Assembly (NCBI GenBank): GCA_028749235.1 | Contig: JAQULS010000015.1 | Span: forward strand, 1-35,923 | Direction: 5' to 3' | DNA: 35,923 nt | Source: Acidobacteriota bacterium | GTDB taxonomy: Bacteria > Acidobacteriota > Aminicenantia > Aminicenantales > UBA4085 | Translations under genes and position numbers: made by a program | Shown here: piece after piece, positions 7,951-16,774 of the stretch | Position numbering within the stretch: position 1 is the stretch's first letter | Layout: every line of letters begins with the position of its first letter | The notes under the pieces: generated by a model | Database searches by the model: none | Seen by the model: the letters and a program-made list of their open reading frames with translations, nothing else | What the model was told of the DNA's origin: nothing

Positions 7951-9969
7951 ATGTCGATGAAGAAATCCCTTCTGCCCGTCCTCATTCTCATCGCCCTCTC
8001 GGCCGCCCGGCCGGCGCCGGGAGGCGGCGCGGCGGTCATCCTGACGCCGGCGTCCGGGACGATCGATACGCCCGCCCTACTGCGGGAGATGATCGACTTC
8101 GAAAACCTGGCCCGCGAGCCGTGGCCGCCCTACAAGAGCGCCTCGGCCAGCAGCCACGACCGGGCCGCCATCGCGGGCGGCGAGGCCTGGTTCGCCAACC
8201 GCGACGTGGGCCAGTATGTCCGGGCCGAGGCGAACGAAGGTCGCAAGGAGCACGTCCTGGCCGATTTGAAAGGCCCGGGAGCCGTGACCCGTTTCTGGTC
8301 GGCCAATCCCGACTGGGCCAACACCGTCCGCTTCTATTTCGACGGCGAGGCGCGGCCTCGGCTGGCTTTCCCTCTCAAAGACCTGTTCACCGGAAAGACG
8401 GCGCCGTTCGGGCCGACATTTTCCTACATCAGCGGCACGGGCGGAAACCTCTATTATCCCCTGCCCTATGAGCGGTCGCTCAAGATCACGATCGAGGAGA
8501 AGGAAAAATTCCCGCGCCTCTACTACGAGATCGGATACCGGACGTACGGCGGCGGAGCCCGGGTCGCGACGTTCGATCCGGCCAAGGCCGGCGCCTGGGC
8601 CGAGACGCAGGCCCGGACGGCCGAGCTTCTTGAGGGACCCGAGCCGGCGCCGGCCCCCGCCGGTACGGAGTGGAAGACCTATAAGCTGACGGTCCCGCCG
8701 GGCCGGAGCGCAGCCGTTCCCGAGATCAACGGGCCCGCGGCCGTCTATGAATGGTCGGCCCGGGTCTTGGGCACGAAGGATGAGAAGGCCTATCGTCATC
8801 TGCTTTTGGAAATCGACTTCGACGGCCGGGCGGGCGTCCGGACGCCGTTGGGCGACTTCTTCGGCTCCGGTCCCGGCGTCAATCCTTACACCAATCTTTT
8901 CTTCACCGTCGCGGCCGACGGGACGATGGCGAGCCGCCTGTTGATGCCGTTCAAGACTTCGATGCGCCTGAGCCTCTCAAACGCAGGGCTCGCCGCCCGC
9001 GAAGTCGAGCTTAAGCTGCGCGTCGGCAAGCGGGCCTTCGACGACCGCGACATGCACCTGCGGGCCCAATGGGACGTTCTGACGCGCGACAGCTGGCCCC
9101 CCTTCGATTGGAACGTTCTGACCGCGCGCGGCGCCGGCAAGGTCGTCGGCACGGTCTACCAGATCGCCAACCCGGTCCTCATCTGGTGGGGCGAGGGCGA
9201 TCAGAAGATCTTCGTCGACGGCGAGCCCTATCCCAGCACGTTCGGGACGGGAACCGAAGACGACTACGGCTACGCCTACGGCGACAACCGGCCGTTTGTC
9301 CGGCCGTATCATGCCCAGACACGGGTCGACGGCCCGGGAAGCGGCGGCCACATCAGCCTCAACCGCTGGTACGTCCTTGACGCCCTCCCCTACCGCGACG
9401 GCCTGCGCTTCGAGCAGGAGATGTGGCACTGGATGCCCTGCCGGCCGACCTGGTCGCACGTCGTTTACTGGTACGCCGCTCCCGGGACGCCCGGACCGCG
9501 GGAGATCGACCGGACTTCGCTGGGCCCCATCGACTTAGGAGTGCGGGCCGACATGCTCGAGCCGCAAGAGGGCGAGCGGCTGCCCTTCGAGGCCTCGGGA
9601 GGAACGGCGGCCAAGGAGCGGCTGGCCAACTGCTCCGAGGCCGAGCACCTGGTCTGGCGCGACGCCAAGCCCGGCGACAAGCTGACGGTCAAGTTCACGG
9701 CGCCGGAAGAAGGCCTCTATTCCGTCGAGCTCAACCTGGGCATGAACGCCGATTACGGCCGCTTCAAGCCGGCCGTCAATGGATCAGCCGCGGCGGACGC
9801 CGTCGATTGTTATTCCGCCAAGCTCTTCTGGCTCCACCCCAAGCTGGGCGTCTTCCCGATGAAAAAGGGCGAGAACATCCTGACGGTCGAAGCCCTGGCC
9901 CCGAACGCGGAGGCCAAGCCGGGCAGCCTGTTCGGGCTGGATTACGTCTTCCTGGTCAGACAGCGCTAA
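7951..9969 (+). CDS. GH172 (DUF2961) family exported glycoside hydrolase
   Basis: A 672-residue protein with a short signal peptide (MSMKKSLLPVLILIALSAAR). The DUF2961 core covers about 50-450: FWSANPDWANTVRFYFDGEARPR near 115-137, then WWGEGDQKIFVDGEPYP with E415 and FGTGTEDDYGYAYG with E436. The family, now GH172, contains difructose-dianhydride I synthase/hydrolase and D-arabinofuranosidases, whose two catalytic glutamates lie in these segments (recalled from published work). The 21-residue spacing seen here fits. A C-terminal beta-sandwich (about 565-670) could bind sugar. Start chosen on AAGGAG 8 nt upstream. It is divergent from the alpha-galactosidase and ends 10 bp from a second, convergent GH172 gene. 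Substrate (fructo- or arabinofuranoside) is undetermined. Confidence 0.85.
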   Translation: MSMKKSLLPVLILIALSAARPAPGGGAAVILTPASGTIDTPALLREMIDFENLAREPWPPYKSASASSHDRAAIAGGEAWFANRDVGQYVRAEANEGRKEHVLADLKGPGAVTRFWSANPDWANTVRFYFDGEARPRLAFPLKDLFTGKTAPFGPTFSYISGTGGNLYYPLPYERSLKITIEEKEKFPRLYYEIGYRTYGGGARVATFDPAKAGAWAETQARTAELLEGPEPAPAPAGTEWKTYKLTVPPGRSAAVPEINGPAAVYEWSARVLGTKDEKAYRHLLLEIDFDGRAGVRTPLGDFFGSGPGVNPYTNLFFTVAADGTMASRLLMPFKTSMRLSLSNAGLAAREVELKLRVGKRAFDDRDMHLRAQWDVLTRDSWPPFDWNVLTARGAGKVVGTVYQIANPVLIWWGEGDQKIFVDGEPYPSTFGTGTEDDYGYAYGDNRPFVRPYHAQTRVDGPGSGGHISLNRWYVLDALPYRDGLRFEQEMWHWMPCRPTWSHVVYWYAAPGTPGPREIDRTSLGPIDLGVRADMLEPQEGERLPFEASGGTAAKERLANCSEAEHLVWRDAKPGDKLTVKFTAPEEGLYSVELNLGMNADYGRFKPAVNGSAAADAVDCYSAKLFWLHPKLGVFPMKKGENILTVEALAPNAEAKPGSLFGLDYVFLVRQR

Positions 9970-9979
9970 GACGCCATCC

Positions 9980-12001
9980 CTATTTCTTCTCCAGCACGAT
10001 CTCGGCCAGGTCGAGGCCCTGGCCCCAGGATTTCTTGTTCTTGCCGACGATGCGAAGGACGATCTCGTTCTCGCCGGAGAGCAGCTCCAGCTCGCCGAGC
10101 GGCAGGAGATCGCTCTTGCTCCGCTTCAGCGCATAGAGATCCAAAGGCTCGCCCGCCGGCCTGTCGTTCTTCGTCAGTTGGACGATGCCCTGTTCGGACC
10201 CCAGGATGGCCTTGATCCCGATCCGGTAGCGCCCGGACGAGGGGACGTCGCAGCCGAAGGCGATGTGATGGGGGCCGAAAACGTCTTCGTTCTCGGCCCG
10301 CATCGACAGGATCCGCGTCCTCTCCCCGCCGATCGTCGCAACCGTCTTGACCAGGGTCGCAGCCTGAAGCGAGAACGATCGGATCGGGACGTTCCAGCCC
10401 GGGATGAAGACGATCCGGGCGGGATCGGCGATGCGGCGGGCCGCGGCCGGAGGCAGGGGCTCCGCGGCCGGCGTGGTCGGGCGGGCGTAGAAGAACACAA
10501 CGCTGGCGTAATCCGTCGCGATCAGGTTTTTCTCCGGACCGTGCTCGATGTTGAAGTCGATGTTTTGGTTGTAGCCGAAGCCGTCGGCGATGAACCAGCG
10601 ATAACCGCCGGTCCGGGCCTGCGGCTTCAGGTAGTCCAGGCAGCCGCTCAAGGGGAACGAGCCGCGGCCGTACCAGCGGCCGGGGACGTCATACCAGCCG
10701 CCGTTGAAGGAATCCTCGGAACCCGTGCCCGGGATGGCGAATTCGCCGTCGATCAAGACCCGATCGTCGCCCTCGAAGAAGGGCGTCTGGCCGGGCTGCG
10801 GCCCCTGGGCCTGCAGGGCGACGCCGACGACGCGTCCCTGCCCGGTGGTTTTCAAGTAGGTATAGGACTCGCCCTCCTTGGGCGGATTCTCGCGGCGCCA
10901 GCGGGCGTAGAACCGGCCTTCGGCTTCCGCCCGGCCGGCCGCGACGTGCAGGACATCGGCCCGGATCGGGACGGGCGGTCCATCGGCCCGCTCCGAGACG
11001 AGCTCGATCTTGGCCGAGCGGTCGAACGGCATCGGCAGATAGACATAGCACGTATCGTCCGACGTGCCGGCGAAGAGCGACCGCATCGACGGTCGGCCGA
11101 AGCTGTAGCCGAAGAAATCTCCGACCGGGGACTCCACGGCCGGCTTTTCCTCGCCGTCCCAGAACATCCGCAGGACAATGTCTCTCTCCGCCCCGGCGAA
11201 GGCCGAGGCCGGGCCGAGCCGCAGACCGACGACGCGGCCGGGCCGGGACGACTCGAAGAGGGTCACCGACTGCCCGGACGCCAATGACGCCTGAACCGCC
11301 TCGGTCTCGATCTTGGCGCCGGGAGGGGCGATCTTGTCCGAGATATCCGAACCGGTCCGCCCGAACAGGCTCCTGATCTCCTCCATCCGGGAAAGGAAAG
11401 CGTCCGAAGCGGCGGCTTCGAACGTCTCGATCGCGGCCGCGGCCGGGAAGGTGACGAAGTTGATCTGGATGAACTGGAACGACTCGGCCTTGACCAGGAC
11501 CTTGCAGGACTTCCGGTAAGCCAACGGAACATAGGAGACCGATCCGCCCACGCCCGTCCAGACGAGCGGCGCCAGGAAGGGCGAGTGGCGGCCGTCATAG
11601 AGCTCGTTCACCTTCAGGCTCAGGCGGGGCGAGACCTCGCCGTCGAAATAGAACTCGATGACGTCGTCGGTCGGCGTCGGCGTATGGATGCGGGTGATGA
11701 GGCCCGGCCCCGCGAGGTCGGCCAGGACGAGGCCGCCCGGCTCCTTGCGGATGAACGAATACTTGCCCGAGAATCCGTCATCGTTGCCGCCCGTGCGGTC
11801 ATAGCTCGAGATCATGCCCGCCTTGGCCGTCGGATCGAGGACGGCCAGAAGATCCGGCCGGGCCAGGGCTTCCAGGCCCACGGCCGGCTTCCTATCCGGC
11901 GCGGGCGCGGGCTTGGCGCATGAGCTGAATAGGACTATCGCGCAGACGGCGGCGGCGAGGGCCGCAATCCGGGCGGCGGATCGGGATGGGATGGCAGGCA
12001 T
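9980..12001 (-). CDS. GH172 (DUF2961) family lipoprotein, last gene of a four-gene operon
   Basis: A 673-residue predicted lipoprotein: signal peptide with lipobox LFSSC (C28). The DUF2961 core shows SSYDRTGGNDDGF (65-77), GPGLITRIHTPTP, EFYFDGEVSPRL, and the two conserved glutamates E410 (FFEGDDRVLIDGE) and E429 (PGTGSEDSFNGGWYD). The GTGSED-NGGWY form is the more canonical version of the family; the neighbouring gene at 7951 is the variant. A C-terminal beta-sandwich with ENEIVLRIVGKN (about 635-650) resembles carbohydrate-binding or DUF2961-associated modules. Start at 12001 is supported by GAGGAGG 8 nt upstream; the in-frame ATG at 12031 is within that leader. It follows the isomerase-like gene by 39 bp. 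Likely acts at the outer or inner membrane surface on furanoside-containing glycans (inference). Confidence 0.88.
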   Translation of the reverse strand: MPAIPSRSAARIAALAAAVCAIVLFSSCAKPAPAPDRKPAVGLEALARPDLLAVLDPTAKAGMISSYDRTGGNDDGFSGKYSFIRKEPGGLVLADLAGPGLITRIHTPTPTDDVIEFYFDGEVSPRLSLKVNELYDGRHSPFLAPLVWTGVGGSVSYVPLAYRKSCKVLVKAESFQFIQINFVTFPAAAAIETFEAAASDAFLSRMEEIRSLFGRTGSDISDKIAPPGAKIETEAVQASLASGQSVTLFESSRPGRVVGLRLGPASAFAGAERDIVLRMFWDGEEKPAVESPVGDFFGYSFGRPSMRSLFAGTSDDTCYVYLPMPFDRSAKIELVSERADGPPVPIRADVLHVAAGRAEAEGRFYARWRRENPPKEGESYTYLKTTGQGRVVGVALQAQGPQPGQTPFFEGDDRVLIDGEFAIPGTGSEDSFNGGWYDVPGRWYGRGSFPLSGCLDYLKPQARTGGYRWFIADGFGYNQNIDFNIEHGPEKNLIATDYASVVFFYARPTTPAAEPLPPAAARRIADPARIVFIPGWNVPIRSFSLQAATLVKTVATIGGERTRILSMRAENEDVFGPHHIAFGCDVPSSGRYRIGIKAILGSEQGIVQLTKNDRPAGEPLDLYALKRSKSDLLPLGELELLSGENEIVLRIVGKNKKSWGQGLDLAEIVLEKK

Positions 12002-12040
12002 CGGTGATTCCTCCTCGGAGCGGCGATTCACGGCGTCGTT

Positions 12041-12922
12041 CTACCGGCTGAAGACGTCTTGCAGGAATTTCAGGTCGTATTGCAGGCTGGCTTCCCGTCC
12101 CAGGGGATACTTGGTCCCCTCGAGGACGAACCAGCCCTTGTAACCGATCGCGTCCATGGCCGCGCGGACGCGGGCAAAGTCGATATCGCCGCGGCCGTAG
12201 AGGTCCTTGTTGTCCTTGGCGTGGATCTCGACTATGCGGGCGCCCAGAGCGGGGATCTCCTTGAAGATGTCCAGCCCAACCTCGGCCGAGTTGGCCACGT
12301 CGTAATAGATCCGGATGGCGGGCGAGCCGACGCGCGCCAGGATCTTCAGATTTTCCTCGGCGCTTAAGTAGGATTCCAGGGCCAGGACGACACCCGCTTT
12401 CTCGGCCTTCGGCGCCAGCCGCTGGAGGGCGGCGACCACGGCGTCGATTCCGGGAGCATCCCCCCGCAGGTCGCCCGCGCCGAAGAACGGCACCAGGACC
12501 AGCCGGACATTCATGGCCGCACCGATGCCGATGGCTTGTCCCAGCCACTTCTCAGCCCGGGGATCGTTCTTCAGCGGGACATCGTTGAGCTTGCCGATGG
12601 CGAAGGAGGCAATGGCCACTCCGGTCGTTTCGGCGGCGGCAAGAAAGGCGCGCCGGGCGTCCTCCTGCAGCAGGGCCAGATCGTCCCCGGCCGGATTAAG
12701 GCTGACCTGAACAGCCTCGAAGCCCAGCTTGCCGGCCAGGGCCAAGGCGGCGGGATCGCCGCCCTTGCCCAGGGTCCAGTCGCAAACACCGAAACGGACG
12801 GCGGATTCCTTGGCGGGCGTTGGCCGGGCCGAGGCTCCGGCCGCGGCCGCGAAAAAGCCCGCGAGGAACAACCCGGCCGCAACGGCGGCAATCGAGATGA
12901 TCCGGGATGCATATTTTCTCAT
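12041..12922 (-). CDS. Exported xylose-isomerase-like TIM-barrel protein (sugar isomerase/epimerase family)
   Basis: A 293-residue protein with a long signal peptide (about 1-32, hydrophobic SIAAVAAGLFLAGFFAAAAG). The AP-endonuclease-2/xylose-isomerase-like barrel carries the usual metal ligands: E183 (ALESYLS), D208 (YYDVANSAE), H234 (EIHAKD) and E268 (FVLEGTK). Family members epimerise, isomerise or, as shown for some Bacteroides enzymes, eliminate or hydrolyse oxidised sugars. Its export is notable because this family is usually cytoplasmic. The start at 12922 is 4 bp from the stop of the oxidoreductase gene (12927), indicating one transcript and coupled translation. Acting on a sugar first oxidised by that oxidoreductase is the simplest reading, but it is inference. 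Confidence 0.88.
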   Translation of the reverse strand: MRKYASRIISIAAVAAGLFLAGFFAAAAGASARPTPAKESAVRFGVCDWTLGKGGDPAALALAGKLGFEAVQVSLNPAGDDLALLQEDARRAFLAAAETTGVAIASFAIGKLNDVPLKNDPRAEKWLGQAIGIGAAMNVRLVLVPFFGAGDLRGDAPGIDAVVAALQRLAPKAEKAGVVLALESYLSAEENLKILARVGSPAIRIYYDVANSAEVGLDIFKEIPALGARIVEIHAKDNKDLYGRGDIDFARVRAAMDAIGYKGWFVLEGTKYPLGREASLQYDLKFLQDVFSR

Positions 12923-12926
12923 ATCT

Positions 12927-14195
12927 TCAATCCTTCAATCCCTTGAGGTCGGGAACGAGCCGTTCCTCGTCCTTTTCTATTTCGGCCCAGGTCACGGCCC
13001 GGCCCTCGACGGCGGCTTTCCGGCCCAGGACGGTCACCAGATTGCTCCGAACGCTCGGCTCGACCGTCGGATTGCGCCAATCCCCCTCCCAAATCGAGCG
13101 GGCGAACTCGGCGATGTTGGCCTCGGCGCCTTCCCGGTAGATGGCCGAGGTCTCTCCGCCGCGGTAGAAATTCTCGCCCCGGAGGAGAACCTGGCCGCCG
13201 TAGGTGGTCTCCAGGACGCCCTTGGAACCGAAGACTCGGTTCTTGATCCCCTCGGCCGTGCCATGGCCCTTGAATTGGCGGCCGCTGAACTGGACCGCGG
13301 CGCCGCCGGGGTAGGCGTACTGGACGACGAAATGGTCCCAGCAGGACCCGATCTTGGGCCGGGCCTTGAGGCCTCCGGTCCCCACGGCGGAGAGGGGCGG
13401 CATGTTCATGACCCAGCTGGCCACGTCGAGAGCGTGGATGTCCTGCTCCGTAATCATGTCGCCGGACAGGGCCCGGTCAAGGCCCCAGGCGCGAAGCTTG
13501 GCCTCGGCGTCGTTGGGCCGGGCGGTGAGAAGCTCATAGTGTTCCTCGAACGGGCAATCGGCGTGATAGACGGCCTCGCTGAAAACGATCTCGCCGAGGC
13601 CGCCGTGATGGATGCGGTTCACGGCTTCGCGATAGAAAACATTGGTCCGGGTCTGGAAATCGACCAGGAAAACCCGCTTCTTTTCCGTCGCCTTGAGGCC
13701 GGAGGCGGCGATCAGCCGGCTGCCGGGAGCGTCGACCGCGATCGGCTTGGCCAGATAGACATGCACGCCGGCGTCGACGGCCGCGGCCGCCTGCCCGGGG
13801 TGAAAATAGGGCGGGCTTATAATGGCCACCGCGTCGACGCCCGATTCGAGCAGGCGCTTGTAGCCGGAAAGCCCGGAATAGAGGCGGTTCGCGGGAACTC
13901 CAAGCTTGGGACCGAAAGCCGCCAGTTGGTCCTCAAAATAATCCGCCCCGGCGACGATTTCATAGCCGCCGTGCTTCCTGAAGAGCCCGGCGATCCAGGT
14001 CCCGCGGCCGCCGCAGCCGACGAGGCCCAGCTTGATCGGAGGGCCGGCCGGAACCGTTGGCGCGGCCGGGGCCGCCGGCAAGGCTTGATCGGCCGGCCCG
14101 GCCAGGCCCGGCTTGACCAGCGCGGCGCCCAGGACGGCGGTACCGGTATTCATCAGAAAGTCGCGGCGATTCATGGACGAGCCCGAGCGTTTCAT
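12927..14195 (-). CDS. Tat-exported Gfo/Idh/MocA-family NAD(P)-dependent oxidoreductase
   Basis: A 422-residue protein. The N-terminus has a twin-arginine signal (NRRDFLMNTGTAVLGAALV, 9-27) followed by an Ala/Pro-rich linker. The Rossmann domain starts at about 54 with GxGxxG at G60-C-G-G-R-G65; the catalytic lysine is K150 in LAKP (the family usually has EKP). A second signature, EQDIHALDVASW (250-261), supplies catalytic Asp/His. Tat export fits a protein that must bind its nicotinamide cofactor before leaving the cytoplasm. The ATG at 14195 overlaps the TGA of the preceding gene (ATGA) and has GGAGG 5 nt upstream. The frame is open far upstream, but that part is antisense-like and unconserved. 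Probable role: oxidising a hydroxyl of a glycoside in the periplasm. Confidence 0.92.
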   Translation of the reverse strand: MKRSGSSMNRRDFLMNTGTAVLGAALVKPGLAGPADQALPAAPAAPTVPAGPPIKLGLVGCGGRGTWIAGLFRKHGGYEIVAGADYFEDQLAAFGPKLGVPANRLYSGLSGYKRLLESGVDAVAIISPPYFHPGQAAAAVDAGVHVYLAKPIAVDAPGSRLIAASGLKATEKKRVFLVDFQTRTNVFYREAVNRIHHGGLGEIVFSEAVYHADCPFEEHYELLTARPNDAEAKLRAWGLDRALSGDMITEQDIHALDVASWVMNMPPLSAVGTGGLKARPKIGSCWDHFVVQYAYPGGAAVQFSGRQFKGHGTAEGIKNRVFGSKGVLETTYGGQVLLRGENFYRGGETSAIYREGAEANIAEFARSIWEGDWRNPTVEPSVRSNLVTVLGRKAAVEGRAVTWAEIEKDEERLVPDLKGLKD

Positions 14196-16576
14196 TTTGA
14201 CCTCCATCCTTCCGTGACGATGACGTCCGCCCGGCGCGAGTCCGGAATGACCGTCCAGGACTGAAGCTTGCCGTCCTTGACCCGCCCTTCGACGACGGTC
14301 TTGAACGGGGCATGGAGCTTGAAGTCGACGTCCCAATCCTTGGGCCAGGCGGGCAGGAGATAGATCGCCCGCCCGTCGGTTTGCAGCAGCATCGACTGCA
14401 CGGCCTTGATCAGCACGCCGCCATGGTCCTGGTCGGGCGTCCAATCGTAGTTCGGCCCCCAGAAGGCCGGGAAACGGCAGTCGGGATCGCTCTTGCGGGC
14501 CCGCAGGACGACGTTTTCCTGGGCCGCCATTTCCAATCCCAGGTAGGCCTTGAAGACATCGTCCTGCCGCCAGCCGAAAGCGCCCTGGTCGAGCACCCGG
14601 AGCAGGGCTTGACGGCCGAGGGCGGCGTTGGGCTTTTCGAAGGAGCAGAGGCGGAACGGGAAAACGGCGTAGAGCTCGGGATTCTCGACGTTCTTCTTGT
14701 CGGCGAAGGCTTCGGCGGGCGCCAGCATCCGGACGCCGCCTTCCTCGCGGACGGGAAGCTCGGGGATTTTTTTCTGAAAGGCCAGGACGAAGGCCCGATC
14801 GGCCGCGGCCAGGCTTCCCTCGGGCAGGGCCAGCAGACGCGCGGCGATGGCCCGCAAACCGGCCGCCTCGGGCATGGGGTTCGTGCATTCCCACCAGGTT
14901 TCAAGCGCTTGCGAAGGATGCATGACCAGCTTCCCGGCCGCATCGGTCTTGTAGTGGCGATCGAAAAAGGTCATGACTTCAAGCGAGAGCGGCACGGCCT
15001 TGGTTTTGAGAAAAGCGGCGTCGCCCGTATAGTCGAAATATTCCAACATCATCCAGGCCAGCTCGGGCCCGGCCACCCATTCCCACTTGTGCCAGCCCGC
15101 CGTCTGGAGCTTGTCCGCGCGCTCCGCCGCCGGGACGTCCCAGCCGTATGACTGCATGAAGATCGCGCCCCAAGGGAAGACGCATTCGGCGAAATAGGCG
15201 CCGGGATGGCCGAAATAACGCCTGGTGCGATACTTGGAGACCTCGAAGATCTCCCCCCCGAACATCTTGAAGAACGGCTGGATCAGGTCGAAGTCGCCCG
15301 AGGCGCAGGAGCCGATGTAAGGCAGACGCGAGTTCTGCCACCAGTAGCCCGGTCCCCAGAGCCGGTAGTCGGCGTCGCCGGGCTTGCCGGAACGGCCGAC
15401 GGTGAAAATGTTGCCGTTGAACTTGATCGGGTAGGCGCCGCGCCCGGAGCAGGCATTGATGAACCGCTGCAGGGCATAACCGCGCGAAACGTCGAAGCCG
15501 GCGGTGGGCGGCCGGGGCGGGATGCCGTCGCGGGAGGCGTCGCGGATGTCGATGTGACTGCGGCCCCAGAAGCCTTCCCACCAGGCCAAGTGGGCGGCGC
15601 GCCGCTTTTCGATCCCCATGGATTCGGTTTTCTTGGCGATCTTGCGGACGGAAGCCAGCCAGGACTCGGGAGTCGCCGGCTGCTCGGTCAGGACATAGAC
15701 GCTGATCTGATGACGCGCGGAAGCCGGACTTGCGAGACGGCGATCATTGAGCCGGCTCCCCTTCTCCGCCCGGATAAAAGCGCCGAAGGTCCGATGAAGA
15801 AGCGGATCCTTCCAGGGCGCGTTCGTGAGGTCCTGAAAGCGCATGGACAGCTCGGGCCCGACGGATTTGACGTTGTGGTGGCACAAAGCGATGCCGTCCG
15901 GCAGGTTCGAGAATACCGTGTCGGGCTCGACCACGGTCGGCTGGATTTTATCGGGAGGGGCGGAAAAATACGTGTCGCTGACCTCGATCGAGGGCAGGGT
16001 CGTCTTTTCCGTGCGCCACAGCTCAATGGCGGCGGTCGCGGCCAGGGGGATAGCACCCTCGGTCTCTACGTGGATGACCGGATTGTCGGCCTCGACCCAG
16101 ATGCGGGCCTGGACCGGCTTGCCGCCGACTTGCCCGTCGACGACGATCTCGCCCTGCCGTAGGCGAAGCTCCTGGCGGAAGCCGGCGCCGCTGAAGGGAT
16201 TGGGCCGCAGGGAGACTCGGACCCGCCCCACTTTGACCAGCCGGTTGTTGTCGTCCCAGGAATCGGTCTTGCCGATGTAAAAGAGGACGTCGCCTGAGGC
16301 CTCCACCCAGACGTTTAGGCCTATGTCGCCGTTGCCGAGCGGCATCGAGCCCAGCGCGTCTTTACTGGGAGTGTCCCAGACGATGTTATAAGCGTCGGGC
16401 GACGCCGATGGAACGGCGACCCGAGCGGCGGCTGGAAGAAGCCCCGAGGCAAGTCCGAGGCACAGAACGGCAAAGCCCGCCGCGGCGGCGGACCATATGC
16501 GCCGCCCTGCCCCGCCCTTGTTCGCGCCATGAACGAGAATGGATTTCGAGCCAGGGATTGTTTGGCCGTTGGTCAT
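14192..16576 (-). CDS. DUF5703/GH95-like exported (alpha/alpha)6-barrel glycosidase, first gene of operon
   Basis: A 794-residue protein with a signal peptide that starts late (hydrophobic stretch about 30-50). The N-terminal part matches the DUF5703 pattern: YNIVWDTPSKDALGSMPLGN then GDIGLNVWVE and FYIGKTDSWDDNNRLVKVGR. The C-terminal (alpha/alpha)6 barrel (about 330-770) includes KFNGNIFTV, RLWGPGYWWQNSRLPY, and PSQALETWWECTNP. The overall layout is that of GH95-type alpha-L-fucosidase/galactosidase relatives, but the catalytic residues cannot be assigned with certainty. GGGAGGG lies about 8 nt before the ATG at 16576. Its stop overlaps the start of the oxidoreductase gene, so it heads the four-gene operon ending at 9980. 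It probably releases a sugar that the downstream enzymes modify (inference). Confidence 0.85.
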   Translation of the reverse strand: MTNGQTIPGSKSILVHGANKGGAGRRIWSAAAAGFAVLCLGLASGLLPAAARVAVPSASPDAYNIVWDTPSKDALGSMPLGNGDIGLNVWVEASGDVLFYIGKTDSWDDNNRLVKVGRVRVSLRPNPFSGAGFRQELRLRQGEIVVDGQVGGKPVQARIWVEADNPVIHVETEGAIPLAATAAIELWRTEKTTLPSIEVSDTYFSAPPDKIQPTVVEPDTVFSNLPDGIALCHHNVKSVGPELSMRFQDLTNAPWKDPLLHRTFGAFIRAEKGSRLNDRRLASPASARHQISVYVLTEQPATPESWLASVRKIAKKTESMGIEKRRAAHLAWWEGFWGRSHIDIRDASRDGIPPRPPTAGFDVSRGYALQRFINACSGRGAYPIKFNGNIFTVGRSGKPGDADYRLWGPGYWWQNSRLPYIGSCASGDFDLIQPFFKMFGGEIFEVSKYRTRRYFGHPGAYFAECVFPWGAIFMQSYGWDVPAAERADKLQTAGWHKWEWVAGPELAWMMLEYFDYTGDAAFLKTKAVPLSLEVMTFFDRHYKTDAAGKLVMHPSQALETWWECTNPMPEAAGLRAIAARLLALPEGSLAAADRAFVLAFQKKIPELPVREEGGVRMLAPAEAFADKKNVENPELYAVFPFRLCSFEKPNAALGRQALLRVLDQGAFGWRQDDVFKAYLGLEMAAQENVVLRARKSDPDCRFPAFWGPNYDWTPDQDHGGVLIKAVQSMLLQTDGRAIYLLPAWPKDWDVDFKLHAPFKTVVEGRVKDGKLQSWTVIPDSRRADVIVTEGWRSK

Positions 16577-16637
16577 GCGTTCGCCCTCCCGGCGGTTCGC
16601 CGCCAGAGTATCATCCGGCCAAAAAGAAATCCACTGT

Positions 16638-16669
16638 TTGACAGCGGCGAGAAACCGGAGTTATATAAT
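16638..16669 (+). promoter_or_regulatory. Promoter of the small beta-barrel gene
   Basis: TTGACA (16638-16643), 18 bp, TATATA (16662-16667) overlapping TATAAT (16664-16669). Transcription would begin near 16676, leaving a leader of about 100 nt that contains a short CCCC-GGGG hairpin near 16725-16736 followed by TGATTTT. The divergent operon starting at 16576 shows no equally clear promoter. Confidence 0.55.
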
Positions 16670-16774
16670 GGGCCGAACGGGGAAAAAATCCGGGTGGAGA
16701 GGGAGAGACGATCTTCGCTCCCCCCCATCGGGGTGATTTTCGTCCGCCTCATCATCCCGCTTAGGAGGGTTGAA

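Noticed and set aside
12729-14264. Long plus-strand open frame opposite the oxidoreductase gene
   Set aside because: The opposite strand has Rossmann and Tat motifs and operon-type overlaps; this frame has none.
14195-14894. Longer N-terminus for the oxidoreductase from an in-frame ATG at 14894
   Set aside because: The extra 233 residues would lie antisense-like within the upstream GH95-like gene, while the ATG at 14195 has GGAGG and a Tat signal right after it.
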